A stretch of 64,000 nucleotides of DNA from Ceratobasidium sp. AG-K (taxonomy: Eukaryota > Basidiomycota > Agaricomycetes > Cantharellales > Ceratobasidiaceae). Below are positions 48,080 through 59,852 of the stretch, piece after piece. Each line of letters begins with the position of its first letter. The stretch's first letter is position 1. The stretch spans positions 372,001 through 436,000 of the forward strand of contig JAWNGF010000005.1 in the NCBI GenBank assembly GCA_037039685.1, read 5' to 3'. Made by a program: the position numbers and the translations under genes. The notes below the pieces were generated by a model. The model searched no databases. It worked only from the letters and a program-made list of their open reading frames with translations, and was not told the origin of the DNA.

Positions 48080-48906
48080 CGATCTTTGAACGTTGTGCCC
48101 CCTCTGTGTATATAAATCTTGTGCAGTTTGTATGCTTGTAACCTGGGCTTATAGTGTACTGTTCCTGTGAAGTGTGTACAGTACGTATATATGATCCAAT
48201 TGATTTTTTCCCCTAAACTCAATCCCATCCTTATGACCAAAAAGGGGCTCCGATTCGGATTAATTTTTTGGCAAATAGATGAGCACTCGCATGAGATCAG
48301 AATTCTACATAGAACGAGGGTGCCCATGGAACGGCATCTGGTTTGTGGAGCATCATTCGTGGCACAGTGGCGTTGGAGCTGGCAAAAACCAGCAGGCGCT
48401 GGTATGACTCATCCAAATGTCTGAATTCATCACGTGTGTCCAGGACACTCGCTCTTACCCACCAGCTCTATTTTTATCCGCGCTGGAACACGGATTGATC
48501 GTATCGCACACGGACAACATGAATTGCGCCCTATCCGAATGGATGATCAGTTCAAACGACTTACCCGCCGCCTGTTGGCCCGGGATGCCCGCCCGGCTCG
48601 CTCGATTAACTCAACCCCCCAAACTGCTGGCCAAAAGACAGTAATTGATTATACGGGACCACCTCTAATGGCAGTTGGGCATCCAATTTAGGACCTCAAC
48701 AATGACCATGTTCCAACGACCAGCTCGCTTGCTGTCCGAGTATGCCCGCGCCTGGTGTTGCCCGCCCGCGAATCAATCGTCCAGAAATAACTGTAAACGT
48801 TTATCTGAATGTTGAACGAGTCTTGGCTATATAACGCTTGGCAGTTGGACGGCATTCAATCATCAACCGAACAGTTTATTACTTCTTAAGCAATACCATC
48901 AGCAAC
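48080..48906. other. intergenic region, no supported gene
   Basis: 3' flank of the peroxiredoxin gene and promoter of the glycopeptide gene. Short frames only. TATATAA stands 73 bp before the next start. Confidence 0.45.
48828..48834 (+). promoter_or_regulatory. TATA box of the secreted glycopeptide gene
   Basis: TATATAA at 48828-48834 lies 73 bp before the ATG, a typical spacing for a strongly expressed secreted-protein gene. Inferred from sequence and position. Confidence 0.5.
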
Positions 48907-49478
48907 ATGTTCTCTGTCATCTCTTTCATCGCCCTCGCCTTTGTTGCCGCCTTGGGCGTGCAAGCCGAGACTCACACTGTCATTTTTGACAACCGATGTG
49001 GATATGGAACTGTGAGCCACTCGCCTATGTCTATTAATATTTCTAACTCGCCACAGCCCACTTTGATCCAAGGTGGGCGTGTCCTATCCACTGGCGGAGC
49101 CTACACTAGCAACGGACCCCTCACCGCGGCCATCGCCTACCTCCAAACCGGCGCCTGTGGATTCAACGGCGAAAACTGCTCGCTCCTCGAAACCACACTC
49201 GTGAACCCTACGTGCGCAGGGTGTGGCTCAAGCACCGACGTCTCGCTCATTCCCCCGCACAAGTTTTCCGTCACGACCGGATTCGGATACTACAACGGCT
49301 GCGACGGAGTCGGAAACGACTGTACCTCGGCGAGCTGCTGCCCCAATGGTGCCTTTTGCACGCCCACGGATTACCAGTCCCAGCGCCAGTGCCAGGCCAA
49401 CAATGTGAGTCGTACGATCGAGGCGCGGCTGTGACTCACGATGCACAGGTCAACTTGGCGATTACGTTCTGTCTGTAG
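48907..49478 (+). CDS. secreted Cys-rich glycopeptide-family protein, 160 aa
   Basis: Three exons (48907-49011, 49057-49404, 49449-49478) give 160 residues. The signal peptide is clear: MFSVISFIALAFVAALGVQA, cleaved before ETHTV. The mature part has 12 Cys and begins TVIFDNRCGYGTPTLIQGG, then STGGAYTSNGPL, GACGFNGENCSLLETTL and a Cys-rich end, CDGVGNDCTSASCC. This layout is that of a basidiomycete family often labelled glycopeptide, which has thaumatin-like traits at its N-terminus. N-glycosylation sites are present (for example NCS). The function of the family is not settled; a role at the host interface or in the wall is inference. The last exon codes only nine residues, ending ITFCL. Confidence 0.85.
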
Positions 49479-49941
49479 AGGAAGCCGCATACAGTTGCTG
49501 GGTGTCGTAAACCTCTCGACGGGGTGCTTGCTTCGGTGGTTTGGGGATGTAGTAGTTTTGCCGATCGAATATATATTTGTCCCACTTCGATTATTCTTGT
49601 GTGATTCGGTTACGTTTGGCATGATTCTTCCGAGGCGTAGATAACTATGCGCTCCGAGGCGTGGATGGTTCACTCGCGGTATTATCGCTCTGGAGAGTTC
49701 AGATACAAATTCATGACATTTTTTGGTTGCGTGTCTACGCTACAGAATTATTAGAATCTAACTTTTGTATGGTATGAGTCCAATCCGGGTATGCTGAATG
49801 AGTGGGAGGGATACATGAGTGTTGTACAGCGTGTATGAGTAGAGAATGAATGTCCGTGCGTGTATGAGTGAGAGAGAGGATGTGTCCATGAGTCACCCTG
49901 CCGCGAAAGATACGAATGCCCAAGGAAATTATACGAGTCAA
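49479..49941. other. convergent intergenic region, no supported gene
   Basis: Separates the glycopeptide gene and the cyclin gene, which converge. TGAGTGAGAGAG-like purine-rich repeats run near 49855-49880. Confidence 0.5.
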
Positions 49942-50692
49942 TTAGTTGGACCCAGGCCCGTTGAGCCACAGTCTCCAGTCGAGCGCCTCGCCCAATGCGC
50001 GCTCGCATCGTCCGACTTCTAGGGCGTCAAGACCACTAACGCCCGCCCAAGTCTTGTTTGTGTATGTCCGATCAAGCAAGAACTTGGAGCCCAGGATAAT
50101 GGCAGCGAGGTACACCCGGCGCGGATCGCAGAGCGGTGAATCGGTATCGGCCTCGACGGCCGCCTGGATCTCGGGGGCCGCACGCTCGATGTAGGCAATC
50201 GCCGCGCGGATGACGGGCGCCGATGTGTGCGACCTGCGCAGGAGCTCGACAATGAACCAGTGCATAATGTGGGGTGCGATGACTGGGACTGGGGTTGGCG
50301 AGGCAGGCGGTGTCGGAAGGTGCGAAGCTGGCGAAGGGCTTCGAGCGCGGGAAGCCATAGATGGGTTATAGATGGATGCAAGAAGGGCGAGCGAATCCTC
50401 TGTGCAAAAGGTCAGTGGTTGCCTAATGGGAAGAATGGAAGTGCTTACCGATGAGTCCTTCTGGATCTTGAACTGCAACTGGAGGTGGTTGCGAGGGACG
50501 TGCGGATCTCCCGTTATGGACTCTGCGCTGGTCGACTGGGGTGGAGAGTACGACTTGGCGCTCAGAGTGGGAGATGTCGTCTGTGACTTTTCGCGAGTGG
50601 TATGGTCGCCAGCGAGTCGCAGAGCCAGGGGTGGAAGGTTTGCGCGAGAGGTGGGAGCGCAGGGCGTCGTATGCAGTTGCAACGGCAAGCAT
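49942..50692 (-). CDS. Pcl-type (Pho85-like) cyclin, 233 aa
   Basis: Cyclins of this family activate a Pho85/CDK5-type kinase in nutrient sensing, polarity or G1 entry. Two exons on the minus strand (50692-50449 and 50399-49942) give 233 residues. An N-terminal low-complexity part of about 110 residues, rich in Ser, Pro and Arg, precedes the cyclin fold (about 126-228). Typical signatures are a first helix HWFIVELLRR, the segment VIRAAIAYIERA, the core DPRRVYLAAIILGSKFLLD with the conserved Lys186, and a final helix LGEALDWRLWL. The chain stops soon after that helix, as in short Pcl proteins. The start at 50692 is the first ATG in frame. Subgroup (Pcl1/2, Pcl5 or Pcl7-like) cannot be told from sequence alone. 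Confidence 0.85.
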
Positions 50693-51899
50693 GTTCAAGT
50701 GTGGGTTGGTTAGGTGTTTGGAGTGATCTGGGTGGTGAGGCCAGCCGCCCCAGCCCGTTTTATGCACTTGCTCCGCAGCCGCATCGAAGTTTTAGAGTCT
50801 TCCGGTTTTCGTCGACAAGCCGAGGTCTTGGTCAAGTGTGGAGTGACGAGTCGCACAGCCGACTTCCAAAAGTAAGCAAGTGTAGTAATTCTCAGGGTCC
50901 CGTTTCAGGGTCCTGTCTAATTAGCCGGTTTGGGCCGGTTGCCGAGATACAGCTCTCCGCAGCGTACAGGCCAGGTGTACACAACGGAGGCCACCATACC
51001 GGAGGCTGTAGTTGCAACTAGACCGTCATCTGCCGACTAGCAGACAGCGTACCTGAGCCACAACCTCCTATGTGCTATTATCGAACTCAGCTGACCTGTC
51101 ACCAGGCGAATGACACAAAATGACTACCTCCGCCGGTTCACAGCATTCACTACTACCTCTCATTGGAATTGAATCGACCACTGCGTGCGCAGCAGATTCC
51201 TCTGCTCTACTTTCTGGCGGCGATAGTGGTCGTCGACGCTTGTCGGTGCCTGACCAACGACAATTCGCTTGTGCTGCGGCTGCTAGGCGAACAAGCACAC
51301 GACCAGATTTTTTTGTCATTCTATTCCTAGCTCACTTGCCACCAAGCGGTTCGCGCGCCAGCATTACAAATCGATTATGAAGAGCAATACTTTGGCGGTC
51401 TCCATGACTGCGCAGCTGTACATGTAGGCTGCTCATTCGACGTGGCAATACGCTGGAATATTACTTTTTCAGCCCAACTCATGACAAGCTTACAAGCACT
51501 TGGCGCCAAATTCCTAATCCAGCCAAGGCAAGCGTCAGCGCTGTCCTCTTTACGGCCGCCGCACGTTACGCCCAGTCGTGCGACGCATAGCTCCATAATA
51601 TGTGACGACGTACCATCAGAACGGCTGTAATCCATTGCCCCACCTCGAGCTCCGCGCGCGCGTACAAAACCCGGGAAAGGAAAGACGGATTTAACCCGAT
51701 AGCCGGTATGACGCATATTCCCGGAGCCGATGCAGGTTGGTCATCACGCGACCATCGGGTGTAGTGCGGCTGTGATCGGATCGACGTTGCCCGTTCTGGG
51801 AGATTCGCGAGAGATCTGGACTGTTCGCAAGGGTGGATAATTCTCGCACATTCAATCATTTTCGTGGGCTAGACAATTCTTCAACTTCGTGGCTGGAAC
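50693..51899. other. intergenic region, no supported gene
   Basis: Cyclin promoter followed by about 1 kb without a supported gene. An 86-codon plus-strand frame (51120-51380) has no recognisable feature or splice partner. Confidence 0.4.
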
Positions 51900-53780
51900 T
51901 TGTTGCATGTTCAAACATGTCGCCTCGTTACGGATCATGCGTCCCCTCGGACGAACGGTCTGGCCGTATCTATTCGGTTCGAGGCCACCGGGGAAGCTCG
52001 AGGCCTCGCACGAGGCAAGAAGCACGGTCTGACTGGACCGGTACATTTCCCCGATTGGGAAATGATGAAAAATCATTTGGCCGGTGGCGCCCGCCATGGC
52101 TGTGGACGTGCCTGGATACTCTCGGTGAGGTCCGTTCCGAGTCCAACGTGTGAGTCGGTCGGCCAGGTCTGCCCACTACGTAATTTTGGGTGCCTAGTGT
52201 TCTATGGGAATCGTTCGCGGCGGGAGACGCTTGGGTGCCTGTCGATTTGGAGTTTGGGAGCAATTGCGCGGCCACCTCGGCTTACCCCTGGACCAAAGTT
52301 TACGGAGGAGTGCACTCCCGAATCGTTTGTTTGTGAGTAATGGATAACGTTGGCGTACGTTGGATTAACTTCTGTCACCGCAGCATTCCCGTACACGCGA
52401 GCCCTCACGAAAAAACAAAAATATGCTCATCTCCGACTTGACCTTGCCCCCCAAAGGCAACACCCACCAACCCCAGGCGATCATCCGATCGTTTCGTGGA
52501 GCGATTTCATGTTTCGATCGCTTGGCTTTCTTTCCCTGTGTTCTACGGAGATAATTCGCCTAGGACCGTCGGCGCTTGGCTCGCTGGGTATTTCTTCACG
52601 CTGGGATCGTTCTGCAATGGCTTCCCGCCTGGTGGTCTCCTTCTCGACGATGTGGATTTCCCAACGACAGATTGTTCTAGGGCGGCTTTACTGTGTTGGA
52701 CCTTCTATTGGGTGCGCGGACAAAGTTGTTCCGAGTGCGGATTTTGCTTGGCCAGGTGTTGCGGGGATCGGGGTATTTTGGGCATCGTTGGTCAGCACAG
52801 TCATCCTTGAGTCATCCTGTCTAAATTTTACTTGTGCTCGTTTAGGAGAGTAATCTCGTGACAAACAACACGCCTTCTTTGGCACAGCATCCAAACAATT
52901 GACAATACTGCTGTGCTCATTTCGCTCGTCTCAACTTGCGGTCGGCTCCTCGTTTCGGAGGTGTGTTTGAACACAAAAGACGTCATAGATGACTTGGACG
53001 AGCTCATGGATCTGCAGGCGCCCACTCCGGCTCCGATTGAAACCTCCCTGATACTCGTGTGAGCTTCATACACTATCTCGGGCATACATTGATCGGCCAA
53101 CAAACATTCCCGTAAATCTTGGGCTTTCCTCTTGTGCGCTCGTACAAGCGCTTCACTATGAACTCGGACGGAGATGTACCGGATGCCGCCTTGAGCACGG
53201 GACCGAGATCCGCCGAGTACCGCAAGAGAGATATTGAGCTTTCCTGCTGGGAGGACGTCCCTTTCTTTGGTACAACCCGCATTAGCTACAGGCGCACGTG
53301 TCTCCGGTTATGGCGGAATCGAACAGGTTATCTCGAAGCGCGGTTTGAACAAGGACCAGGGGCGGAGTAATTTGGGACCCCTTGGTGACTCTCAGAGTTG
53401 CAGCCCTCGACGACCGCCGATGCTACCATTGATCTCAATTCAATTTGTGAGTACGTTTGATGACCGTGCTTGATGCCACCAATTGGGCATAGCGACCCGG
53501 TCCCGTCAACCAGTCATTTCAGGGTGCTAAACAAGACTCCGAAATCAAGCTTTCATGCACCTTGCATCAACGTTTATCCGCAACCTTTCCACGAAATAAT
53601 CGTGATGGATGAGACTTGCAAGAATGCATCACGCCTTAGTGACGTGGATACATACCCTAAACATGGATCTCACTCGGCAGGCAATCGCCGGCGAGCTGCC
53701 CACCGTACCATGGTCCATCCCCCCGGATATCCCTGTACCTGACGAGGGACGGTCCCCTTTACCAAGTCTACTTGATTTTT
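51900..53780 (+). pseudogene. decayed coding patches of an unidentified gene or genes
   Basis: Several plus-strand stretches have protein-like composition but lie in different frames. Near 52180-52340 there is AGDAWVPVDLEFGSNCAATS. Near 52335-52380 a clean GTGAGT...CGCAG intron joins two open stretches. Near 52860-53060 one frame contains TGA and then runs on as QTIDNTAVLISLVSTC and DVIDDLDELMDLQAPTP. Near 53600-53780 another frame ends IPVPDEGRSPLPSLLDFW before a stop. I could not connect these with intact splice sites, nor name the family. They may be one eroded multi-exon gene or chance frames. The single TGA where CGA would keep the frame resembles C-to-T mutation. Confidence 0.3.
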
Positions 53781-54194
53781 GGTAGGATGAATTGTTGTGG
53801 TATGTATGCGCTGGGAATTTAACCCACTTGTTCCGTAATTGTTCCCCTCTCTTTGTTAGGTTGTCGAACGTAGCTATGGATCCCTATGCAAAAGCACAAA
53901 AAGCGCCCCACAGTTGTCCGAATGTCCCAGGAGCTTGGTTTGTTGGTGGTGACTGGTAGGATTGGCGTGTCGCTCTATTGATGGGCGGAATCTAGCTGGG
54001 TGGTGTTCCATTCGCATTCGACAGACTTTTATTTACATACTCTATCCCCTTAATTTCTATGACCTTTTATGCTCGTCAGCCTGGAAGCAGCTGTCGTTTG
54101 ATGATAGGACATGTCTGGGTATACAGTAAATACAAATACAAGTGGGTGTCCAGAGAATCGAGCGCCCGTAGCGCTACAGAATGCAAAAGATAAA
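53781..54194. other. intergenic region, no supported gene
   Basis: Flank of the tRNA gene. Nothing else is visible. An ATTTATC-like T-rich stretch just 3' of the tRNA coding end could act as the Pol III terminator region. Confidence 0.4.
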
Positions 54195-54295
54195 TGACGA
54201 GTGCGAGATTCGAACTCGCGCTCCGAAGAACTAGATTGCACGTGACTATTTCCCACGCCTTAGTCTAGCGCCTTAGACCGCTTGGCTAACTCGCC
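54195..54295 (-). tRNA. tRNA-Leu (anticodon AAG) with intron
   Basis: Read on the minus strand from 54295, the acceptor stem GGCGAGT pairs with ACTCGTC (one G-U). A Leu-type D-arm GCCAAGCGGTCTAAGGC follows, then the anticodon stem CTAGA pairing with TCTAG. The loop reads C-T-A-A-G-G with anticodon AAG at 54261-54259. About 21 nt (CGTGGGAAATAGTCACGTGC plus A) interrupt the loop one base after the anticodon, the standard position of a nuclear tRNA intron. A class-II variable arm (TTCTTCGGAGC) and T-arm GCGAGTTCGAATCTCGC complete it. No encoded CCA is seen, as expected for a nuclear gene. Confidence 0.92.
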
Positions 54296-55103
54296 TTTCT
54301 GGGAACATCTTTCTGGCGCTTGACTGGGATTACATAACTTTCCGAACTGGAACACACAGCTGCCTTTCTCTACAAAAATCCTGGGGTCTCGTTCGGCTCG
54401 TTCGGTTTCGGGATTAGGAGAGACGCTCGCTGGTCTCCCAAGCGCTCGTGATGCCTCGTGAGCACTCATGAGATATGTGCGCATTTTGCTCGTGATTGCT
54501 CGTGACTCCTCCTGAGCGCTTAGGAGTCGCCACGAGCTCGACGAGTACCTCCCGTTGATCCCGAGACCACACGAGATTCTCATTTTTTGCTGCAGTTGGA
54601 TGGAATCGGCGTGATAAGGTGGTGGAACTATGACCTTCTTATACAAAGTTTCTTTCACAAGCCAGTGGAGGTTTGATTTAACATCTCAGTGTTTCGTTCA
54701 TGGACGACATAATCCGAGCGTAGAACCCGCCATGCTTCAGCGGCTGTGTGGCCTGAGAAACACGAAGGTCTAGCTACCGAATCGGTCGAATTAAAGTCGA
54801 ATTATGGATGTGGCACTGAATTCAACGAGCCGGAGATTACTGAATATTCCCTTATATAGCTGCAATCGTGATCCAATTTTCTAACATATGGGTTGCATTA
54901 CAATAAAATTAGCTATACACATAGTTGAGACTGGTAATTATTGGGCGACCACGTTAGGTATCCTGCAACTTCTCTCTGGCTGCTGGTGGTTAGCTAATTT
55001 CAAACGGCTTAGCGCTCGCCGCGGTGTTTCCCTTCAATTGTTTCCCACATCGGTTCCCCAATCGCTGCGTCATTGACCATTATTATAATATTTTAAATCG
55101 GGC
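54296..55103. other. intergenic region containing the CTCGTGA repeat and hairpin
   Basis: No coding frame is supported. It holds the repeat cluster at 54440-54545 and the promoter of the large MYND gene, with AT-rich sequence (TATTATAATATTTTAAA) just before the start. Confidence 0.45.
54440..54545. repeat. CTCGTGA repeat cluster with a 40-nt hairpin
   Basis: CTCGTGA occurs four times on the plus strand within about 65 bp, along with CTCATGAG variants. The segment 54498-54537 folds on itself: GCTCGTG pairs with CACGAGC, and ACTCCT with AGGAGT, leaving a loop around CCTGAGCGC and a small bulge. I cannot assign it to a known element. Confidence 0.6.
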
Positions 55104-57084
55104 ATGAAACACTCGGGTAAAGCTGATCGCTGGGGTCCCAGTCTCGACGAATTCCTTGAGTCAGTTCACCTCTACTTCCCTCCTAGAAGGCCCAGCCGCG
55201 AGCGAATCGATGAGTCATACCGAACATACCAGGAAGCAGGCCAGCAATCTAGTGTCACTTGTACAGTGCTTGAGGATATTTTATTCCTCCCACAATACCC
55301 TGATAAGATCTTGGAGATTTGCTCACCTGATCCAACCATGTGGCACACTCGCATGATTGAACCTGTCCTACGGTTGTTAAAAACGTATACCAAGGCCAAC
55401 CGTGTAAGCTAATCTAACTCAACCTATGATATTTGGTGATCGATTTTATTACAGCTATTTGACCATTATTTTGGGTTTCTATGCTTGCAAGTGCTTGTAT
55501 TCGGCTTGCGAGCTGATACATGTGCCCATTACCCGGATATGATATCCAGTAACGCGGACCCAGAGGACACCGATGTATTTGGCTATGGAATACGTGGCGC
55601 ATTTCGAATCATCAATATTCTAGGTATAGGTCAGCGACACCGTATAGACGAGCAACATCAATCGTTTCTGTTATCAATCTTATGGGACTCGAGGAAATCC
55701 TTCTTTCGCGTATGCACTCACGTTCCCAAATTGCGCGGATGGACCATACTGTTTGCTATAATATGGTTGCTTCCAAATCGATTTCACCTGCCTGGGTACG
55801 TCAAAGTCTACTGTGGCGCGCTTTATTGTGAGTACTAATGGAATTCATTCGCGTAGGGACGTGGAAGTATTTAGTCGGCTATACAATCTCATAGAACGCT
55901 ATATGCTTGGTGCTAAAGAAGACGAGGAGTCTTACTTGATGATCGAACACATCACCGGGAGAATCAAAGTCATTCTACATGTTCATGGCATCACGCTTAA
56001 TGAGCTACCTCCTAATCCTGAAGACGACGAGGAAGTCAGTTTGTTCCGTGACAGGCTTGCAAGTCAACTAGATGGCCCGGAACGTAGTTATTTTGACCGA
56101 CGCACTGCACCTATGCTGCTCAAGTTTGTTATTCGGCACTACTTCCACTCTTCAAAACACTTGGATTCTGGCTCCCAGTTCTTTTTCGAGTCCATACTTG
56201 CTCGGCTGTGGAAGGAAATCGAAGACGACCGGTGTCTATCGGATAGGACCTATAGGAAAGAAACGCTAGACCTTGCTATAGCCTTTTTTGATGAATCGTC
56301 ACTGGTGTTTCAGTAGGCGCGATCATGCTGCTGTGAACTGCTTGAATATGCTAATGTGTTGTATTTATAAAGCACGTTGGCGGCAATCGACAACGAGAAA
56401 AGCCAGAAAGAGGGTCGAAAGCCTTTCAATATGCTTGCGGTATCCAAGTATTATGCAAATATCCTTTTTAAATCCAAGTGGGTCGACCTCATGGGAAGAG
56501 TATTGGTGCTTGCCACGTTAACACACGACCCCATTCAAGACTCAATGATAAACATCGGTAGGTGAGGGCCTTCCTGTTAGATCTGGGCGCTGATTTGCGT
56601 ACCAAGGCGCCCTATCACCGCGCCAGCAACTACAATGCTTGTTAAATCACTTGGACATGGATTGCATGTTCTTCCAAAACCAGGATGGACAAATAGCTGA
56701 TATCTTTCGTCCTTACTACCACGACTGGAAAAAGATATGCGGCTTCTGGGAATCGAGGAAAACCAACTTTCGATCCAGTCCGAATCCAGACAGCCGCTAC
56801 TCCGACATTGAGGAGATGTGGGGGCGTCTCGGAGCAGCACTTAAATTCAAAGCACTGTCCGGCTATTGTGCCCACACTGGATGTCCAAATACGAATCTTG
56901 GTAACCAAGAATCCGATTCGATGCGAGCTTGTGGTGGGTGTCGGATAGCCCTGTACTGCAGCGAAAAATGTCAAAAGATGTGGGTTTCCCCAGTCTCTTG
57001 TCTCACTAGACATCACAAGCCAACTCATTTGTTATTCCTTTCAGGGACTGGGATCATGGTCATTCTCTGGAATGCCGAATATGA
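55104..57084 (+). CDS. large protein with C-terminal MYND zinc finger, 564 aa
   Basis: Six exons (55104-55403, 55455-55795, 55857-56312, 56373-56557, 56607-56979, 57045-57084) sum to 1,695 nt. Residues 1-510 look helical and repeat-like (alpha-solenoid possible), with no domain I recognise. The MYND finger ends the protein (about 515-561): CAHTGC, then a short loop, ACGGCRIALYCSEKCQKM and DWDHGHSLEC. The final intron lies within the finger and is needed to reach the last His and Cys. The stop comes three codons after the last Cys. Such C-terminal MYND proteins are numerous in Agaricomycetes and mostly unstudied. It differs from the small MYND protein at 38.2 kb in length and finger position, so the two are not recent copies. 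Confidence 0.82.
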
Positions 57085-58184
57085 TCCTGCTCACGAATCG
57101 TCTCACTTACACGACCGTAGAAAGAAGGATTTGCTCGTAGAGTTAATGCCACTTCCGCTCCATCCCAGTAAGGCTGACTTACGTAGCTACTATGGACTAC
57201 TATGGGTGATCTTTGCGTTTGAGCTGTGCACGAGCGTCGCTCACAGATGGCTATCTTAGTATGGTAAAGTGGATATGGACCGCGCGCACTCTTACGGCAT
57301 GGTCACTCATCATAAGTGCAGAGGTTTGGTCCCTGTGAGTCAGAGGATTAACCTTTGATCCCTTCATTTATCCTTTCGTGAAGTGAGATGGTGCGTAAGA
57401 TTTTTGATGCGATCACATGTGAAATTGGCAGGGGGTCGTTCAATGTAAATCCCGGGTAGACTCTTTTGGTGTGGTGCACTATCTCATTCGAGCTAGTCTT
57501 TCTTGCATTTGTCTAGCGTCCGACTTCATTCGTCACTGCTATCTCCTTTCAGAATCAAATTTCACCTATTGATGGGAAGGGGTATTCTGTTTTATATTAC
57601 CTCCATTCCTAGCTATTACGGAGTTGGCTAGCCTTGAGCGGCTCCTAGAGCTGTCCGACGATGGTTCACCGGTGCTCGGGTTTGTCCGTGACAAAATTTC
57701 GCTGTAGACTTAGGCTCGCTTCGCGCTTCTTCAATTCACCCTGTCAGGGGGTTGAGGGGTTCGCTTCCTATGAATGCAGCCAAAGATCGTGACTGAAGAA
57801 GGGAGCAGTTACTTCCAGTTTAAGGTTTTGGTTTCGTTGGAAAGACTCCATGCGCTCGTCAACTGCTTATTTTGAGCACAATTCGGCCCGTTGTCCTTAG
57901 TTGTAGAAGCTGTTTCCAAGACATGGTGTTGCCGCGCCGGGGCTTCAGCCGAGCGTTGTACGCCCAGGTATACACGCAGATTCATCACAGAAGAAAAGAA
58001 AAATACGCCCGCGAGTAAATCTAACACTGTACTGATCCAAACCTCTGTATGGGCATCCCAGATACTCGTCGTTTGGTGTTCCAAATGACCTGCTGGTTTG
58101 AAAGCACCTTGTTTTAATCGCGTATCCTGGAATGTGGGGGGCTTGCAATTTGTTCAACATAGTGACTTAGTAAAATTCGGGGTG
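57085..58184. other. intergenic region, no supported gene
   Basis: A 70-codon open stretch continues past the MYND stop in another frame and may be chance. The rest lacks coding signal. Confidence 0.4.
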
Positions 58185-59852
58185 CTACATGAAACCTATG
58201 TGTCTACATGAACATGATGCAAATGATTCCCAAAGAAAGACATGTTCCCGTTGCACCCTGACCCATATCGTGTACACACAGAGACCTCGTTGGATGCTGG
58301 TATTGTTGTCGTTGTAGGGAAGTATAAGGTCGTGTCCGAAGCAATTACCACTACGTCTCAGCATCAACGTTGCATTAAGTATAACAGTGTTTGGATACGA
58401 AAATAGTGACAACCCACCATTTCCCTCGTCTAACGTCACCGCACAATGAGCTGTAGCCCCTGGTTCTGGGAACTTGAACGATCTTTGTATGTAACCATGC
58501 GTGTTCGGATTGGTTCCAACGAATGCTTCTTCTAGAGCGTTTTGTAGTCCCATCGATCCCAACACTTTGTTAGATGGCTTGGAATGAAGAGAATACACCT
58601 GTCCGGTGAACTTGTATCTCGCAGTCTTACGGACCCTTAGTCTGCGAGGGTTATAGTCCAAGATACTCACGCTAGGACGAAAGCCCGTTCGTACGACCAA
58701 GTGTTCGAGGAAACCCAACTCGGTGACTGAAATGTGAAACGGCAGTCAATGTAGCAGGTACTGTGACGCCATAACTCGCACGGAATGGGCGTGGCAAGGT
58801 CTAGCTTTCCATCCGGACTAGAGCCAGTAGCCCGGCTCTTGTCTATGACGTCCAAAAGTGCAGTAGACGACACAAAGAGGCTCCCGCAGTATCGAACACG
58901 AGCTGCAGAATGCACCCGGCCGATGCGCCGGTACATATTACAATCGAGGCGCATATAGCCACTACCAGACCTAGATTCATAGATTTTAGCCGGTGTATTG
59001 CATGTCGATATTGTTGGGACGTGTGCAGAGACAGAGTGCATTCAAGTAGGAGGTCAACCCTGATCTTGATCCCCAAGTTTCACTGCGACAAGATTTTGGC
59101 AGATCTGAAGATGAAACCTACTACGGACACCAAGTGGCTCCGGTCCGTCAACGTAATGTTCAAACGCCAGCACCATGCCGTCGGAAGGTACTGCTATCGG
59201 ATGGGGTCCACAGGTTGATATCGTTCGTATGTGAATTTGGTAACTCTCGTGAAATACATCCATCCCTCCATAGTACGTGTACTCGACTCGCTGTAGCAAA
59301 ACTAGCAAGTCCTATTCTGGATCAATAGCAAACGATACCGCATCAAATTCCAACTTATACAGCCAGTATTTGTGCGCGGTTCCTCGATTTGAATCTGGTA
59401 ATTGATCCAAGCGAACGAGACGAGTTGAGCCGCGAGTAAGATTGGAATTTGGCCCTTCTTTCCTATAACCACAGGCAAATACCCCGTCGCTAAACTGGAA
59501 CATATGGATATCCCGGGGTAATAATGGGGCGAAAGGGGGCTGGGAAAGCACGGTTTGTTGCCAAGTATCCCTGCGCTTGCGTAGCGCTTCAACCTTGTCG
59601 GCGTAACTCAAATCATACCGCAGAACACGAGGTATAGCGTATCCACACATGTCTAGTTCGAGAATGTGCTAGATATATATGTCTTTTTTCACGATATCAT
59701 GAAGCAAGTGGTACACATAGAGAAAGTGTTGGTCATGGCTACTACATGAACGAAAAAAGTGGGCTAACCTGCTGGCATCTTCGAATATCTAAAGGACCAG
59801 CGAGCGCAAGGATATTGCTAAGAATCTCGTGCGGAAGTACAGTGAACGACAT
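58185..59852 (-). pseudogene. F-box protein pseudogene of a lineage-expanded family
   Basis: F-box proteins present substrates to SCF ubiquitin ligases. On the minus strand a first exon (59852-59769) encodes MSFTVLPHEILSNILALAGP, the start of an F-box. After an intron of about 100 nt, a second exon (from 59668) reads YDLSYADKVEALRKRRDTW. That frame is broken by TAG at 59312-59314, in FAIDPE-stop-DLLVLLQ; a CAG codon (DPEQDLLVL, the form I recall from relatives) would differ by one transition. Further along, the frame stops again near 59066. Blocks of the same family (for example ARVRYCGSLFV, then VVRTGFRPSVSILDYN, and NCFGHDLILPY at the C-terminus) continue in other frames down to 58185. Several lesions make a functional product unlikely. 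Family assignment comes from memory of similar basidiomycete proteins. Confidence 0.72.

Noticed and set aside
57045..57259. Longer C-terminal extension of the large MYND protein
   Set aside because: It is in another frame. The frame that supplies the last His and Cys of the finger stops at 57084.
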